A stretch of DNA of 6,001 bases from CAISIP01 sp046594635. GTDB taxonomy: Bacteria > Pseudomonadota > Gammaproteobacteria > Burkholderiales > Burkholderiaceae_C. Both the position numbers and the translations under genes were made by a program. Position 1 is the stretch's first letter. Every line of letters starts with the position of its first letter. The notes under the pieces were generated by a model that ran no database searches, was not told the origin of the DNA, and worked only from the letters and a program-made list of their open reading frames with translations. The stretch spans positions 1 through 6,001 of the forward strand of contig JBKJRR010000289.1 of assembly GCA_046594635.1 (NCBI GenBank), read 5' to 3'. This document shows positions 1-5,901 of this stretch, piece after piece.

Positions 1-711
1 GGTGAAACTGGACAACACGCGCAAGGGCACGCGGTACTTGCCGGCGAATTCGACCGAGCGGATCTGCAGCACCTTGGAGCCGAGCGACGCCATCTCGAGC
101 ATTTCCTCGAAACTGACCGTCTTGAGACGGCGCGCCTGCGGCACCACGCGCGGGTCGGTAGTGTAGACACCGTCGACATCGGTGTAGATCAGGCACTCCT
201 GCGCTTTGAGGGCCGCTGCCACCGCCACTGCCGAGGTGTCGCTGCCGCCCCGTCCGAGTGTCGTGATATTGCCCAACTCGTCCATGCCCTGGAAGCCGGT
301 CACGATGACCACCTTGCCCGCGGTCAGATCACCGCGCACGCGTTTGTCGTCGATCGACTCGATGCGGGCCTTGGTGTAGGCGCTGTTGGTACGGATCGGC
401 ACCTGCCAGCCCGCATAACTGACGGACTCCAGGCCTTCAGCCTGCAAGGCAATCGCCAGCAAGGCTGACGAAGCCTGCTCACCAGTGGCGGCCAGCATGT
501 CGAGTTCGCGACTGTAGTTGTCCGAGGGTTTGGCGGGCGCCAGTTCCTTGGCCAACGCCAGCAGTCGGTTGGTTTCGCCACTCATGGCACTGGGAACGAC
601 CACCATCTGGTGCCCGGCGCGGGACCATTTGGCGACGCGTTTGGCGACACTGCGGATGCGCTCGGTCGAGCCCATCGACGTGCCGCCGTATTTGTGAACA
701 ATCAAAGCCAT
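1..711 (-). CDS. lysC: Aspartate kinase, N-terminal catalytic part (cut by window edge)
   Basis: Aspartokinase phosphorylates L-aspartate with ATP to give 4-phospho-aspartate, the first step towards lysine, threonine, methionine and diaminopimelate, in the cytosol. The 237 visible codons start at the ATG at 711 and run off the left edge with no stop. The amino acid kinase fold is clear: KYGGTS at residues 7-12 (nucleotide and substrate binding), GRGGSDTSA at 153-161, and YTDVDGVYTTDPR at 176-188. Family members are about 400-425 residues, so the C-terminal regulatory ACT domains, where lysine or threonine feedback would act, lie outside the window. The start is fixed because the KYGGTS strand begins almost at once and no other start precedes it sensibly. 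No good Shine-Dalgarno sequence is visible; a T6 run on the coding strand lies just upstream. It follows tilS by 84 bp and may be co-transcribed with it. Family assignment is very secure; the symbol follows usual betaproteobacterial naming. Confidence 0.97.
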   Translation of the reverse strand, partial: MALIVHKYGGTSMGSTERIRSVAKRVAKWSRAGHQMVVVPSAMSGETNRLLALAKELAPAKPSDNYSRELDMLAATGEQASSALLAIALQAEGLESVSYAGWQVPIRTNSAYTKARIESIDDKRVRGDLTAGKVVIVTGFQGMDELGNITTLGRGGSDTSAVAVAAALKAQECLIYTDVDGVYTTDPRVVPQARRLKTVSFEEMLEMASLGSKVLQIRSVEFAGKYRVPLRVLSSFT

Positions 712-795
712 TGGATGAGCAAAAAAGGTCGGGGAACTGGGCGCCAATGCTGCTTGGTGCGCAGCGGCCGTAAGGCCAGCGCCAGGCCTGGTATC

Positions 796-1779
796 TCAAC
801 CGGTCAGGGTTGGATCAGGCAAAACATTGTACCAACTCAGATGGGGGCCCTGGCGCACAACAAAGCCGCTGGCCACCTTGATGCGGATCTGGTGTCCGCG
901 CGTGGTGCAGGCAGCGATCTGGGCCTGCAACTCGACCAGTTGGGCGGTGCTGGCGCTGACGCCGTGAACAGCGCGTAACCAGTGCCGCAGCAGATTGGCC
1001 TGCCGCGCCGTGGGCACGCCCTGCAACGCAGTGATCGACAGGCCCTTGTCCGCCACCGTGACCTGCGCAAGATCGTCCGCCGCCACGACGTCCAGAACAC
1101 GCTGGGCCTGCGCGGCATGCCGGCTGCTGCGGCTGAAGGTATCGCGGAACTGCGGGAACACCTGCGCAAGCGCGGGCAACAACCGCGCCCGGATCCGGTT
1201 GCGGGTCAGCCCTTCGTCGGTATTGCTGGGGTCCTCAACATGGACCACCTGCCGGTCCTGCAGCCACGTGCGGATCGAAGACCCGGACACATCAAGCAAG
1301 GGCCGGTGGTACACGACACCGTCACGCACACGGCGCGCCGGCATGGCAGCAAGACCCGGCAATCCCGCGCCGCGGCTGAGCGCGAGCAGCAAGGTCTCGA
1401 CCTGGTCGTCGGCGTGCTGGGCCAGCGCAACACTCGGATAACGAACCGTGCCATCGTCAGCACGAACGGCCGCATCGATGGCGCGATAGCGCGCATCGCG
1501 CGCCGCATCCTCCGGGCTGTCGCCGCGCGCATGGCGCGCATCCACATGCCACACGATAAGGGGAATCTGCCATTGCTCGCACTGCGCGACACAATGCCTT
1601 TCGAAATCGTCGGCCGCCGCCTGCAGGCCATGATGCACATGAATGGCCACTACCTGACCCGGCCATTGACGTGCGCAAGCCAGCAGCAATGCCGTGGAAT
1701 CCGCACCGCCGCTGAATGCCACGGCCAGAGGCAGCTGCGGCTTGAAAGCCTCGATGGCATCGGGCAACGACTGGGTCAC
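796..1779 (-). CDS. tilS: tRNA(Ile)-lysidine synthase, short form
   Basis: TilS attaches lysine to C34 of the minor tRNA-Ile (CAU anticodon) using ATP, changing its decoding from AUG to AUA and its charging from Met to Ile; it is normally essential. The 327-residue product shows the N-type ATP pyrophosphatase P-loop SGGADS (23-28), HVHHGL (47-52), the DDQVET segment followed by SRGAGLPGLAAMP (124-147), and the DPSN (183-186) plus RNRIR (193-197) motifs typical of TilS. Residues from about 245 to 315 fit the TilS substrate-binding domain. The E. coli enzyme is about 430 residues, so this protein seems to lack the C-terminal domain, as in other short TilS forms. The start is GTG at 1779: an in-frame TGA lies five codons upstream and the next in-frame ATG is near residue 146, after the P-loop. 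Only a weak GAAAG-like Shine-Dalgarno precedes it. It lies 111 bp after accA and 84 bp before lysC on the same strand. Confidence 0.96.
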   Translation of the reverse strand: MTQSLPDAIEAFKPQLPLAVAFSGGADSTALLLACARQWPGQVVAIHVHHGLQAAADDFERHCVAQCEQWQIPLIVWHVDARHARGDSPEDAARDARYRAIDAAVRADDGTVRYPSVALAQHADDQVETLLLALSRGAGLPGLAAMPARRVRDGVVYHRPLLDVSGSSIRTWLQDRQVVHVEDPSNTDEGLTRNRIRARLLPALAQVFPQFRDTFSRSSRHAAQAQRVLDVVAADDLAQVTVADKGLSITALQGVPTARQANLLRHWLRAVHGVSASTAQLVELQAQIAACTTRGHQIRIKVASGFVVRQGPHLSWYNVLPDPTLTG

Positions 1780-1793
1780 GGATGGCTTTCGTC

Positions 1794-1809
1794 AGTACGG
1801 CACGGTACT
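1794..1809. repeat. Small inverted repeat just upstream of tilS
   Basis: AGTAC and GTACT form perfect 5-bp arms around a 6-nt centre, ending 15 nt before the tilS GTG. It lies in the 111-bp accA-tilS gap. A hairpin here could influence tilS translation, which has a poor Shine-Dalgarno, but a stem this short also arises by chance. I infer no function. Confidence 0.3.
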
Positions 1810-1866
1810 TGCCCGCAGCGAGGCGCCCGGACCGTTAGTGGGCTGAGCACAAGGCATGGAGGCAGT

Positions 1867-1882
1867 CGGCGAAAAAGCGCCG
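1867..1882 (-). repeat. Short hairpin just after the accA stop codon
   Basis: Read on the minus strand, CGGCG and CGCCG pair around a CTTTTT loop, beginning 8 nt past the accA stop codon. The stem is only 5 bp and the T run is inside the loop rather than after the stem, so it does not meet the form of an intrinsic terminator. It could stabilise the mRNA 3' end or pause polymerase. Read-through to tilS seems likely. Confidence 0.3.
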
Positions 1883-1890
1883 CACAGGCC

Positions 1891-2892
1891 CTAGCGGCTG
1901 GTGGCCTTGCTGTCGGCCTTGCTGTCGGCCTTGGTGTCGGTGAACCGGCCATACCCTTGCAGCCGTTCGTACCGTCGCTCGACCAGTTCCTTGACCTTGA
2001 GGTCGCTGACCTGCCGATAGGCGTCGCTCAACGCACGTTTGAGAAATGCCGCCATCTGCTTGTGGTCTCGATGGGCACCGCCGACCGGTTCGTTGACGAT
2101 CTTGTCAATGAGCCCCAAGGCCTTGAGCCGATGCGCGGTGATACCCATGGCTTCAGCCGCGTCCTGCGCCTTGTCCGAGGTCTTCCACAGGATGGACGCA
2201 CAACCTTCCGGGCTGATCACCGAATACACCGAGTACTGCAACATCAGCACCTGATCGCCGACCGAAATGGCCAAGGCGCCGCCGGAGCCACCCTCACCGA
2301 TGATGGAGGTGATGATGGGCACCTCGAGTTGCGCCATCTCGAAGATATTGCGCCCGATCGCCTCCGACTGCCCGCGCTCCTCGGCATCGATGCCCGGATA
2401 GGCGCCTGGTGTGTCAACGAAGGTGAACACCGGCAACTTGAATTTTTCGGCTGTCTTCATCAACCGCAGGGCCTTGCGGTAACCCTCTGGCTTGGTCATG
2501 CCGAAATTGCGCAAGCCACGCTCCTTCGTACCGCGGCCTTTTTGCTGCCCGATGATCATGCATGGTGTGCCATTGAACCGCGCCAGGCCGCCCACAATGC
2601 TCAGGTCGTCGGCAAAATGCCGGTCACCGTGCATTTCGGTGTAATGCGTGAATATCTCGCCCACGTAATCGAGCGTGTAGGGGCGCTCGGAATGCCGCGC
2701 GATCTTGGTGATCTGCCACGGTGTCAGATCGCTGTAGATGTCTTTGGTCAGCTGCTGGCTCTTCTTGGTCAGCTGGCCGATCTCGGCCGAGATGTCGACT
2801 GCCGACTCGGTCTGCACATAGCGCAGCTCTTCGATCTTGGATTCGAGTTCGGCTATCGGTTGTTCAAAATCAAGGAATGTCTTTTTTGCCAC
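1891..2892 (-). CDS. accA: Acetyl-CoA carboxylase carboxyltransferase subunit alpha
   Basis: AccA pairs with AccD to form the carboxyltransferase of acetyl-CoA carboxylase, moving the carboxyl group from biotin on AccB to acetyl-CoA to give malonyl-CoA, the first committed step of fatty acid synthesis. The 333-residue product is slightly longer than E. coli AccA (about 319). It opens with the family's KKTFLDFEQPIAELESKIEEL segment (3-23, coiled-coil-like), then shows the crotonase-type core: GGLARFNGTP (101-110), NFGMTKPEGYRKA (129-141), FVDTPGAYPG (158-167) and GEGGSGGALA (199-208), whose glycines form the oxyanion site. The start chosen is GTG at 2892. A GGAG Shine-Dalgarno lies 7 nt upstream and the next residues match the usual AccA N-terminus; an ATG at 2919 would add nine residues unlike the family. 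The charged C-terminal tail carries a short tandem repeat (DTKA-DSKA-DSKA). accD is not in the window. The gene sits 77 bp after the glycosylase gene. Confidence 0.98.
   Translation of the reverse strand: MAKKTFLDFEQPIAELESKIEELRYVQTESAVDISAEIGQLTKKSQQLTKDIYSDLTPWQITKIARHSERPYTLDYVGEIFTHYTEMHGDRHFADDLSIVGGLARFNGTPCMIIGQQKGRGTKERGLRNFGMTKPEGYRKALRLMKTAEKFKLPVFTFVDTPGAYPGIDAEERGQSEAIGRNIFEMAQLEVPIITSIIGEGGSGGALAISVGDQVLMLQYSVYSVISPEGCASILWKTSDKAQDAAEAMGITAHRLKALGLIDKIVNEPVGGAHRDHKQMAAFLKRALSDAYRQVSDLKVKELVERRYERLQGYGRFTDTKADSKADSKATSR
1903..1938 (-). repeat. Three tandem 12-bp units inside the accA 3' end
   Basis: Three head-to-tail 12-bp units are visible on the plus strand: GGCCTTGCTGTC at 1903-1914, an identical copy at 1915-1926, and GGCCTTGGTGTC at 1927-1938 with one mismatch. 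On the coding strand they encode DTKA, DSKA and DSKA, residues 319-330 of AccA. Because the unit is a multiple of three, copy-number change by slippage would lengthen or shorten the tail without breaking the frame. It lies after the conserved catalytic region. Confidence 0.85.
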
Positions 2893-2899
2893 TTGCAGG

Positions 2900-2903
2900 C
2901 TCC
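2900..2903 (-). promoter_or_regulatory. Ribosome binding site of accA (decides the GTG start)
   Basis: GGAG on the minus strand ends 7 nt before the GTG at 2892. It falls downstream of the alternative ATG at 2919, so it supports initiation at GTG and the 333-residue protein. Confidence 0.8.
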
Positions 2904-2969
2904 ATGTTCTGACCACCACGTGACAGGGTGTCGATCTCGCGGGACGGCGATGTCACCGCGCCCGACCTG

Positions 2970-3620
2970 TCAATACGCAACCGGCAAAGGGTCGAGCGAG
3001 CGCCAAATATACCAAGTCGCCACACTGCAGTATGGCGTCCAGGCCACAGCCACCTCGCGCGCGTCGCTGCGACTGACCACTTCACCGGAAAAATAGTTCT
3101 GACTGATGCCGTTGATCAACCCGACATCGTCCAGCGGCAACACATTGGGGCGCATCAGGTGAAAGATCAGGAACATCTCTGCCGTCCAGCGGCCGATGCC
3201 ACGTATGCCCACCAGCTCGGCGATGATGGTCTCGTCGTCCATCGACACCCATGCCTCGACATTGATGGCGCCACTGTCAAAGTGCAGCGCCAGGTCCACC
3301 AGATATTCGATCTTGCGCGCCGACAGTCCTGCCGCGCGCATGTCATCCACTTTCAGGCGCAGCACCGTGGCCGGCGTCATCTTGCGTGACAGCTTCAGGA
3401 ACCGGTCCCACACGGTCTGCGCCGCCTTCACCGATATCTGCTGCCCGACGATCGAGCGCGCCAACGTGATGAACGCATCGCCCCGCGTCTGCAGGCTGGC
3501 ACCATCGGACTGCGCGATCAGTCGCTTCATGATGCGGTCCTTGCGCGACAGGTGCCGGCACGCCTCTTCCCAGTAAGCAGGCTGCGCGAACACGGGCGTA
3601 GCGATCGTGACCGGAGCCAT
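2970..3620 (-). CDS. DNA-3-methyladenine glycosylase II family protein (AlkA-like, HhH-GPD)
   Basis: This is a base-excision repair enzyme that should remove alkylated bases such as 3-methyladenine by cleaving the N-glycosidic bond. The 216-residue product is a compact HhH-GPD protein: the helical region with SIVGQQIS (56-63) is typical of AlkA-like enzymes, the helix-hairpin-helix is LVGIRGIGRWTAE (136-148), and the catalytic aspartate lies in LPLDDVGL (161-168), probably the second Asp (165). No C-terminal iron-sulphur cysteine cluster of the Nth/MutY type is present, and the N-terminal domain of E. coli AlkA (282 residues) is missing. The start is ATG at 3620 because a strong GGAGGA lies 6 nt upstream; the open frame reaches back to 3656 but those twelve codons have no support. 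It lies 43 bp after cysS and 77 bp before accA. Substrate range cannot be read from sequence, and no Ada-type regulator is nearby, so I infer constitutive expression. Confidence 0.93.
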   Translation of the reverse strand: MAPVTIATPVFAQPAYWEEACRHLSRKDRIMKRLIAQSDGASLQTRGDAFITLARSIVGQQISVKAAQTVWDRFLKLSRKMTPATVLRLKVDDMRAAGLSARKIEYLVDLALHFDSGAINVEAWVSMDDETIIAELVGIRGIGRWTAEMFLIFHLMRPNVLPLDDVGLINGISQNYFSGEVVSRSDAREVAVAWTPYCSVATWYIWRSLDPLPVAY

Positions 3621-3626
3621 CAATTT

Positions 3627-3632
3627 TCCTCC
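3627..3632 (-). promoter_or_regulatory. Ribosome binding site of the glycosylase gene
   Basis: GGAGGA on the minus strand ends 6 nt before the ATG at 3620. It is the strongest Shine-Dalgarno on the minus strand of this window and rules out the longer start at 3656. Confidence 0.85.
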
Positions 3633-3663
3633 GGCCAGATGCCGCGCGCCGAACACCCAGCCA

Positions 3664-5055
3664 TCATCGTGCTCGCTCCCAGGTGGTGCCGGCGGCCGAG
3701 TCCTTCAGTACAACACCCATGTCGTTCAAGCGCTGGCGAACCGCATCGGCTTGCGCGAAATCGCGGTCCTGCTTCGCCTTTGCACGCTCGGCGATCAGCT
3801 GCGCGATCATCGCGGCGTCATCACCCTGCACACCGTCGCCGGCCCCACCTTGCAGAAACGCTGCAGCGACTCCTTGCAACAGGCCCAGACAGCCGCCCAG
3901 CGCCCGCAGTACACCTGACAACTCGGCGCTGTGAGTTCGATTGATCTCGCTGGCCAGATCGAACAATACCGCTACCGCTTCGGGCGTGCCGAAGTCCTCA
4001 TCCATCGCCGCCTTGAAACGCGCAGCATGGGATTGCGACCAATCGATATGCGCCGCCGCCGCCGGCACGAGATTGAGCGTTGTGTAAAGTCGTTTGAGAG
4101 CGCTGCGCGCATCATCGAGATGGGCGTCGCTGTAGTTCAGCGCACTGCGGTAATGGGTTCGCACCAGGAAGAAGCGCACCGTCTCGGCATCGTAGCGCCC
4201 GAGCACGTCGCGAATGGTGAAGAAATTGCCCAGACTCTTGGACATTTTTTCGTTATCCACCCGTACAAAACCGTTGTGCACCCAGTAACGCGCCAGTGGC
4301 TTGCCATTGGCGCCCTCACTTTGCGCGATCTCGTTCTCATGGTGCGGGAACTGCAGGTCGGCGCCACCGCCGTGGATGTCTATTGTTTCGCCCAGGGTCT
4401 GGCCACACATGGCCGAGCATTCGATATGCCAGCCTGGCCGGCCCGTGCCATAGCTACTTTCCCATTTGGCGTCATCGGGTTCCGCCGGCTTGGCCGACTT
4501 CCACAACACGAAATCGAGCGGATCCTGCTTGCCCTCGAGCACCGCGACACGTTCGCCGGCGCGCAATTCGTCGAGCGACTTGCCCGACAACTTGCCGTAG
4601 CCTGGGAACTTGCGCACCGAGAAATTGACATCGCCGCCATCGCCCTGATAAGCCAGCCCCTTGTCTTTCAGAAGATCGATGAGTTGCAGCATCTGTGGCA
4701 CGAACTCGGTCGCCCGCGGCTCGATCGTCGGCGTCTCGATGCCCAGTGCGCCAATGTCCCGACGCATCGCCTCGATCATCTCGTCGGTCAGCGCCCGAAT
4801 CGTGATGCCACGCTCGAGTGCGCGGCGGATGATCTTGTCGTCGATGTCGGTGATGTTGCGCACATACGTCACCTGCAATCCGCTGGACCTGAGCCAGCGC
4901 TGGACGACGTCGAACGCCATCATCATGCGTGCATGTCCGATGTGGCACAGGTCGTAGATCGTCATCCCGCAGACATACATGCGCACATGCCCCGCCTCAA
5001 GCGGAGTGAACGGTTCAACGGCACGCGAGAGCGTGTTGTAGATGCGAAGACTCAT
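3664..5055 (-). CDS. cysS: Cysteinyl-tRNA synthetase
   Basis: CysRS charges tRNA-Cys with cysteine using ATP; it is a cytosolic class I synthetase. The 463-residue product matches the usual length (E. coli 461). HIGH lies at 38-41 and KMSKS at 270-274. The zinc site that selects cysteine is complete: Cys29 (in YVCGMT), Cys213 (in IECSAM), His238 and Glu242 (in FPHHENE). The ITDIDDKII segment (68-76) and GWHIECSAM (208-216) are family hallmarks, and the C-terminal part is the helical anticodon-binding domain, ending in a domain with AKAKQDRDFAQADAVRQRL (426-443ish). The start is ATG at 5055, since SLRIYNTLSR matches the normal N-terminus; extension to a TTG at 5151 would add 32 unrelated residues. 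No Shine-Dalgarno is seen close to this ATG; the nearest G-rich stretch, AGGTGG, is 16 nt away. It is the first gene of the minus-strand cluster and diverges from the TPR gene across 189 bp. Confidence 0.98.
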   Translation of the reverse strand: MSLRIYNTLSRAVEPFTPLEAGHVRMYVCGMTIYDLCHIGHARMMMAFDVVQRWLRSSGLQVTYVRNITDIDDKIIRRALERGITIRALTDEMIEAMRRDIGALGIETPTIEPRATEFVPQMLQLIDLLKDKGLAYQGDGGDVNFSVRKFPGYGKLSGKSLDELRAGERVAVLEGKQDPLDFVLWKSAKPAEPDDAKWESSYGTGRPGWHIECSAMCGQTLGETIDIHGGGADLQFPHHENEIAQSEGANGKPLARYWVHNGFVRVDNEKMSKSLGNFFTIRDVLGRYDAETVRFFLVRTHYRSALNYSDAHLDDARSALKRLYTTLNLVPAAAAHIDWSQSHAARFKAAMDEDFGTPEAVAVLFDLASEINRTHSAELSGVLRALGGCLGLLQGVAAAFLQGGAGDGVQGDDAAMIAQLIAERAKAKQDRDFAQADAVRQRLNDMGVVLKDSAAGTTWERAR

Positions 5056-5121
5056 GATGAACGGAGATGCGCCACCTGACGGCAGCAGGTACTGGCAGCG
5101 ACGGTTGCTGCGGGACAAGGG

Positions 5122-5151
5122 AGTTTGGAGGAGCGGTGCAGACCTTGTCAA
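5122..5151 (-). promoter_or_regulatory. Candidate sigma-70 promoter for cysS
   Basis: On the minus strand a consensus TTGACA (-35, at 5151-5146) is followed after 18 nt by CAAACT (-10, at 5127-5122), which matches the consensus at only three of six positions. Transcription would begin near 5115, giving a leader of about 60 nt. The -35 lies inside a perfect palindrome. A second possible -10, TATACT at 5195-5190, has no good -35. This is inference from motif match only. Confidence 0.4.
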
Positions 5152-5155
5152 GGTC
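5141..5155. repeat. Perfect 15-bp palindrome, possible operator
   Basis: GACCTTG and CAAGGTC are perfect 7-bp arms around a single T. The element sits midway in the divergent cysS/TPR region and contains the TTGACA proposed as the cysS -35. Such a site could bind a dimeric regulator that blocks cysS transcription or acts upstream of the TPR promoter. No regulator gene is adjacent, and which protein would bind is unknown. Confidence 0.55.
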
Positions 5156-5169
5156 GGATGTTCCCGACC
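5152..5169. repeat. Second inverted repeat overlapping the first
   Basis: GGTCGG and CCGACC form perfect 6-bp arms around ATGTTC. Its left arm shares GGTC with the right arm of the 15-bp palindrome, so as RNA or cruciform the two structures could not form at once. It lies 7 bp upstream of the TACAAT box of the TPR gene. Confidence 0.5.
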
Positions 5170-5176
5170 CCTGGGC

Positions 5177-5182
5177 TACAAT
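5177..5182 (+). promoter_or_regulatory. Candidate -10 box of the TPR gene promoter
   Basis: TACAAT matches TATAAT at five of six positions and lies 62 nt before the ATG at 5245. At 16-18 bp upstream there is no TTGACA-like -35; that space is filled by the inverted repeat, and TTGTCA at 5145-5150 is too far away (26 bp). The promoter may therefore need an activator. TATAAG at 5192-5197 is an alternative -10, also without a -35. Confidence 0.35.
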
Positions 5183-5231
5183 CGTCCGCAGTATAAGGCC
5201 CCGCTTTGGGCGTGCGGCCACCATCTGCTAC

Positions 5232-5236
5232 AGGAG
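5232..5236 (+). promoter_or_regulatory. Ribosome binding site of the TPR gene
   Basis: AGGAG ends 8 nt before the ATG at 5245. It excludes the longer open frame that begins at 5206 and places the start directly before a normal signal peptide. Confidence 0.85.
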
Positions 5237-5244
5237 TTTCCATC

Positions 5245-5838
5245 ATGCACCGCGGCAGACACATCAGCCAGTGCATTCGTCTGATTGCCCTGGCAGCAAG
5301 CATTTTTTGTGCGTCCGCGTTTGCGGACGACTATGAACCTGTCAACCAATTGCTGCGCGATGGCCAGTTGCAGCCGGCCATGGCCCGGGCCGATGCCTAT
5401 CTGGCCAAGAATCCACGCGATCCGCAGATGCGCTTTCTCAAGGCTCTGATCCAGCAAGATGGCGGCCAACGGGATGCCGCTATCGCCAGTTACATCGCCT
5501 TGACGCAAGATTACCCGGAGTTGCCCGAGCCCTACAACAACGTCGCCGTGTTGTATGCCAGCCGGGGCGATTTCGAGAAGGCACGCGATGCACTGGAGAT
5601 GGCGACACGCAACAGTCGCAGTTACGCCACGGCGCACGAAAACCTGGGTGACGTGTACGCGCGGCTGGCTGAAAAATCGTACCGTCAGGCCTTGCAATTC
5701 GACGCCGGCAACACTGCGCTTGCGCCCAAACTCACGCTGATCCGGCAACTGATCAATGCGCCGTCGTCAGCCCGCCTGGCGCCGTTCCCCGGGCCTACAA
5801 ACGTACCGACCACGGCCGCTCCCGCAGCCAAGAAATGA
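5245..5838 (+). CDS. Exported tetratricopeptide repeat protein
   Basis: The 197-residue product has a Sec signal peptide: positively charged start (Arg3, Arg5, Arg12), hydrophobic core LIALAASIFCASAF (13-26), and an Ala-Phe-Ala site at 25-27 before Asp28-Asp29, so signal peptidase I probably releases it to the periplasm; no lipobox cysteine sits at the cleavage point. About three to four TPR units follow: a weak first (30-59), 60-93 around FLKALIQQDGGQRDAAIASY, 94-127 around PYNNVAVLYASRGDFEKA, and a shortened fourth (128-155) around AHENLGDVYARLAE. The tail from about 172 is rich in Pro, Ala and Thr and ends in two lysines, likely disordered. TPRs bind other proteins, so it is probably a periplasmic scaffold or adaptor; no enzymatic role can be read. 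It is 63 bp ahead of another exported protein on the same strand, probably in one transcript. The specific function is unknown to me. Confidence 0.9.
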   Translation: MHRGRHISQCIRLIALAASIFCASAFADDYEPVNQLLRDGQLQPAMARADAYLAKNPRDPQMRFLKALIQQDGGQRDAAIASYIALTQDYPELPEPYNNVAVLYASRGDFEKARDALEMATRNSRSYATAHENLGDVYARLAEKSYRQALQFDAGNTALAPKLTLIRQLINAPSSARLAPFPGPTNVPTTAAPAAKK

Positions 5839-5845
5839 CGGCACC

Positions 5846-5865
5846 CGCCAGTGCAGCCGCTGGCG
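5846..5865 (+). repeat. Inverted repeat between the two exported-protein genes
   Basis: CGCCAG and CTGGCG form perfect 6-bp arms around an 8-nt loop, 7 nt after the TPR stop codon. No T run follows, so it is not an intrinsic terminator. It may mark an mRNA processing or stabilising hairpin, or be chance. Confidence 0.35.
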
Positions 5866-5889
5866 CTGACAATCGAACCCGATAGAAAA

Positions 5890-5894
5890 AAGGA
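5890..5894 (+). promoter_or_regulatory. Ribosome binding site before the GTG at 5902
   Basis: AAGGA ends 7 nt before the GTG at 5902. An ATG at 5909 is in another frame that stops after 16 codons, so this site together with the signal peptide settles the start. Confidence 0.75.
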
Positions 5895-5901
5895 AAAATC
5901 C

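Noticed and set aside
782..791. CCAGGCCTGG palindrome next to the tilS stop codon
   Set aside because: It is a 10-bp palindrome with no loop and no T run, of a kind expected by chance in GC-rich DNA, and it does not form a terminator.
479..799. A 106-codon minus-strand frame over the lysC 5' end
   Set aside because: It is out of frame with lysC, whose conserved kinase motifs occupy the same bases.
2920..2956. GTGACA and TGTCAC inverted copies in the accA upstream gap
   Set aside because: The 6-bp arms are 25 bp apart, too far and too short to argue for an operator or stable hairpin.
982..3096. A 704-codon plus-strand open frame spanning the antisense of tilS, accA and the end of the glycosylase gene
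   Set aside because: The opposite strand carries three recognised genes over the same span. tilS and accA share one reading frame, and in GC-rich DNA the antisense frame stays open by codon bias. The translation is rich in Arg, His, Gln and Leu with no recognisable domain, and there is no ribosome binding site of note.
3931..5079. A 382-codon plus-strand open frame antisense to cysS
   Set aside because: It mirrors the well-supported cysS coding frame, and the translation is arginine- and histidine-rich without any family motif.
5015..5224. A 69-codon minus-strand frame crossing into cysS, considered as a cysteine leader peptide for attenuation
   Set aside because: It has only two scattered Cys codons, no Cys cluster, no terminator hairpin with a T run, and it overlaps the cysS start in another frame.
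5176..5748. A 190-codon minus-strand open frame antisense to the TPR gene
   Set aside because: The plus strand has a Shine-Dalgarno, a signal peptide and TPR repeats over the same bases, so this frame is a shadow.
5846..5865. Hairpin after the TPR gene considered as a terminator
   Set aside because: The stem is 6 bp with no downstream T run, and the next gene begins 36 bp later on the same strand with a good ribosome binding site.
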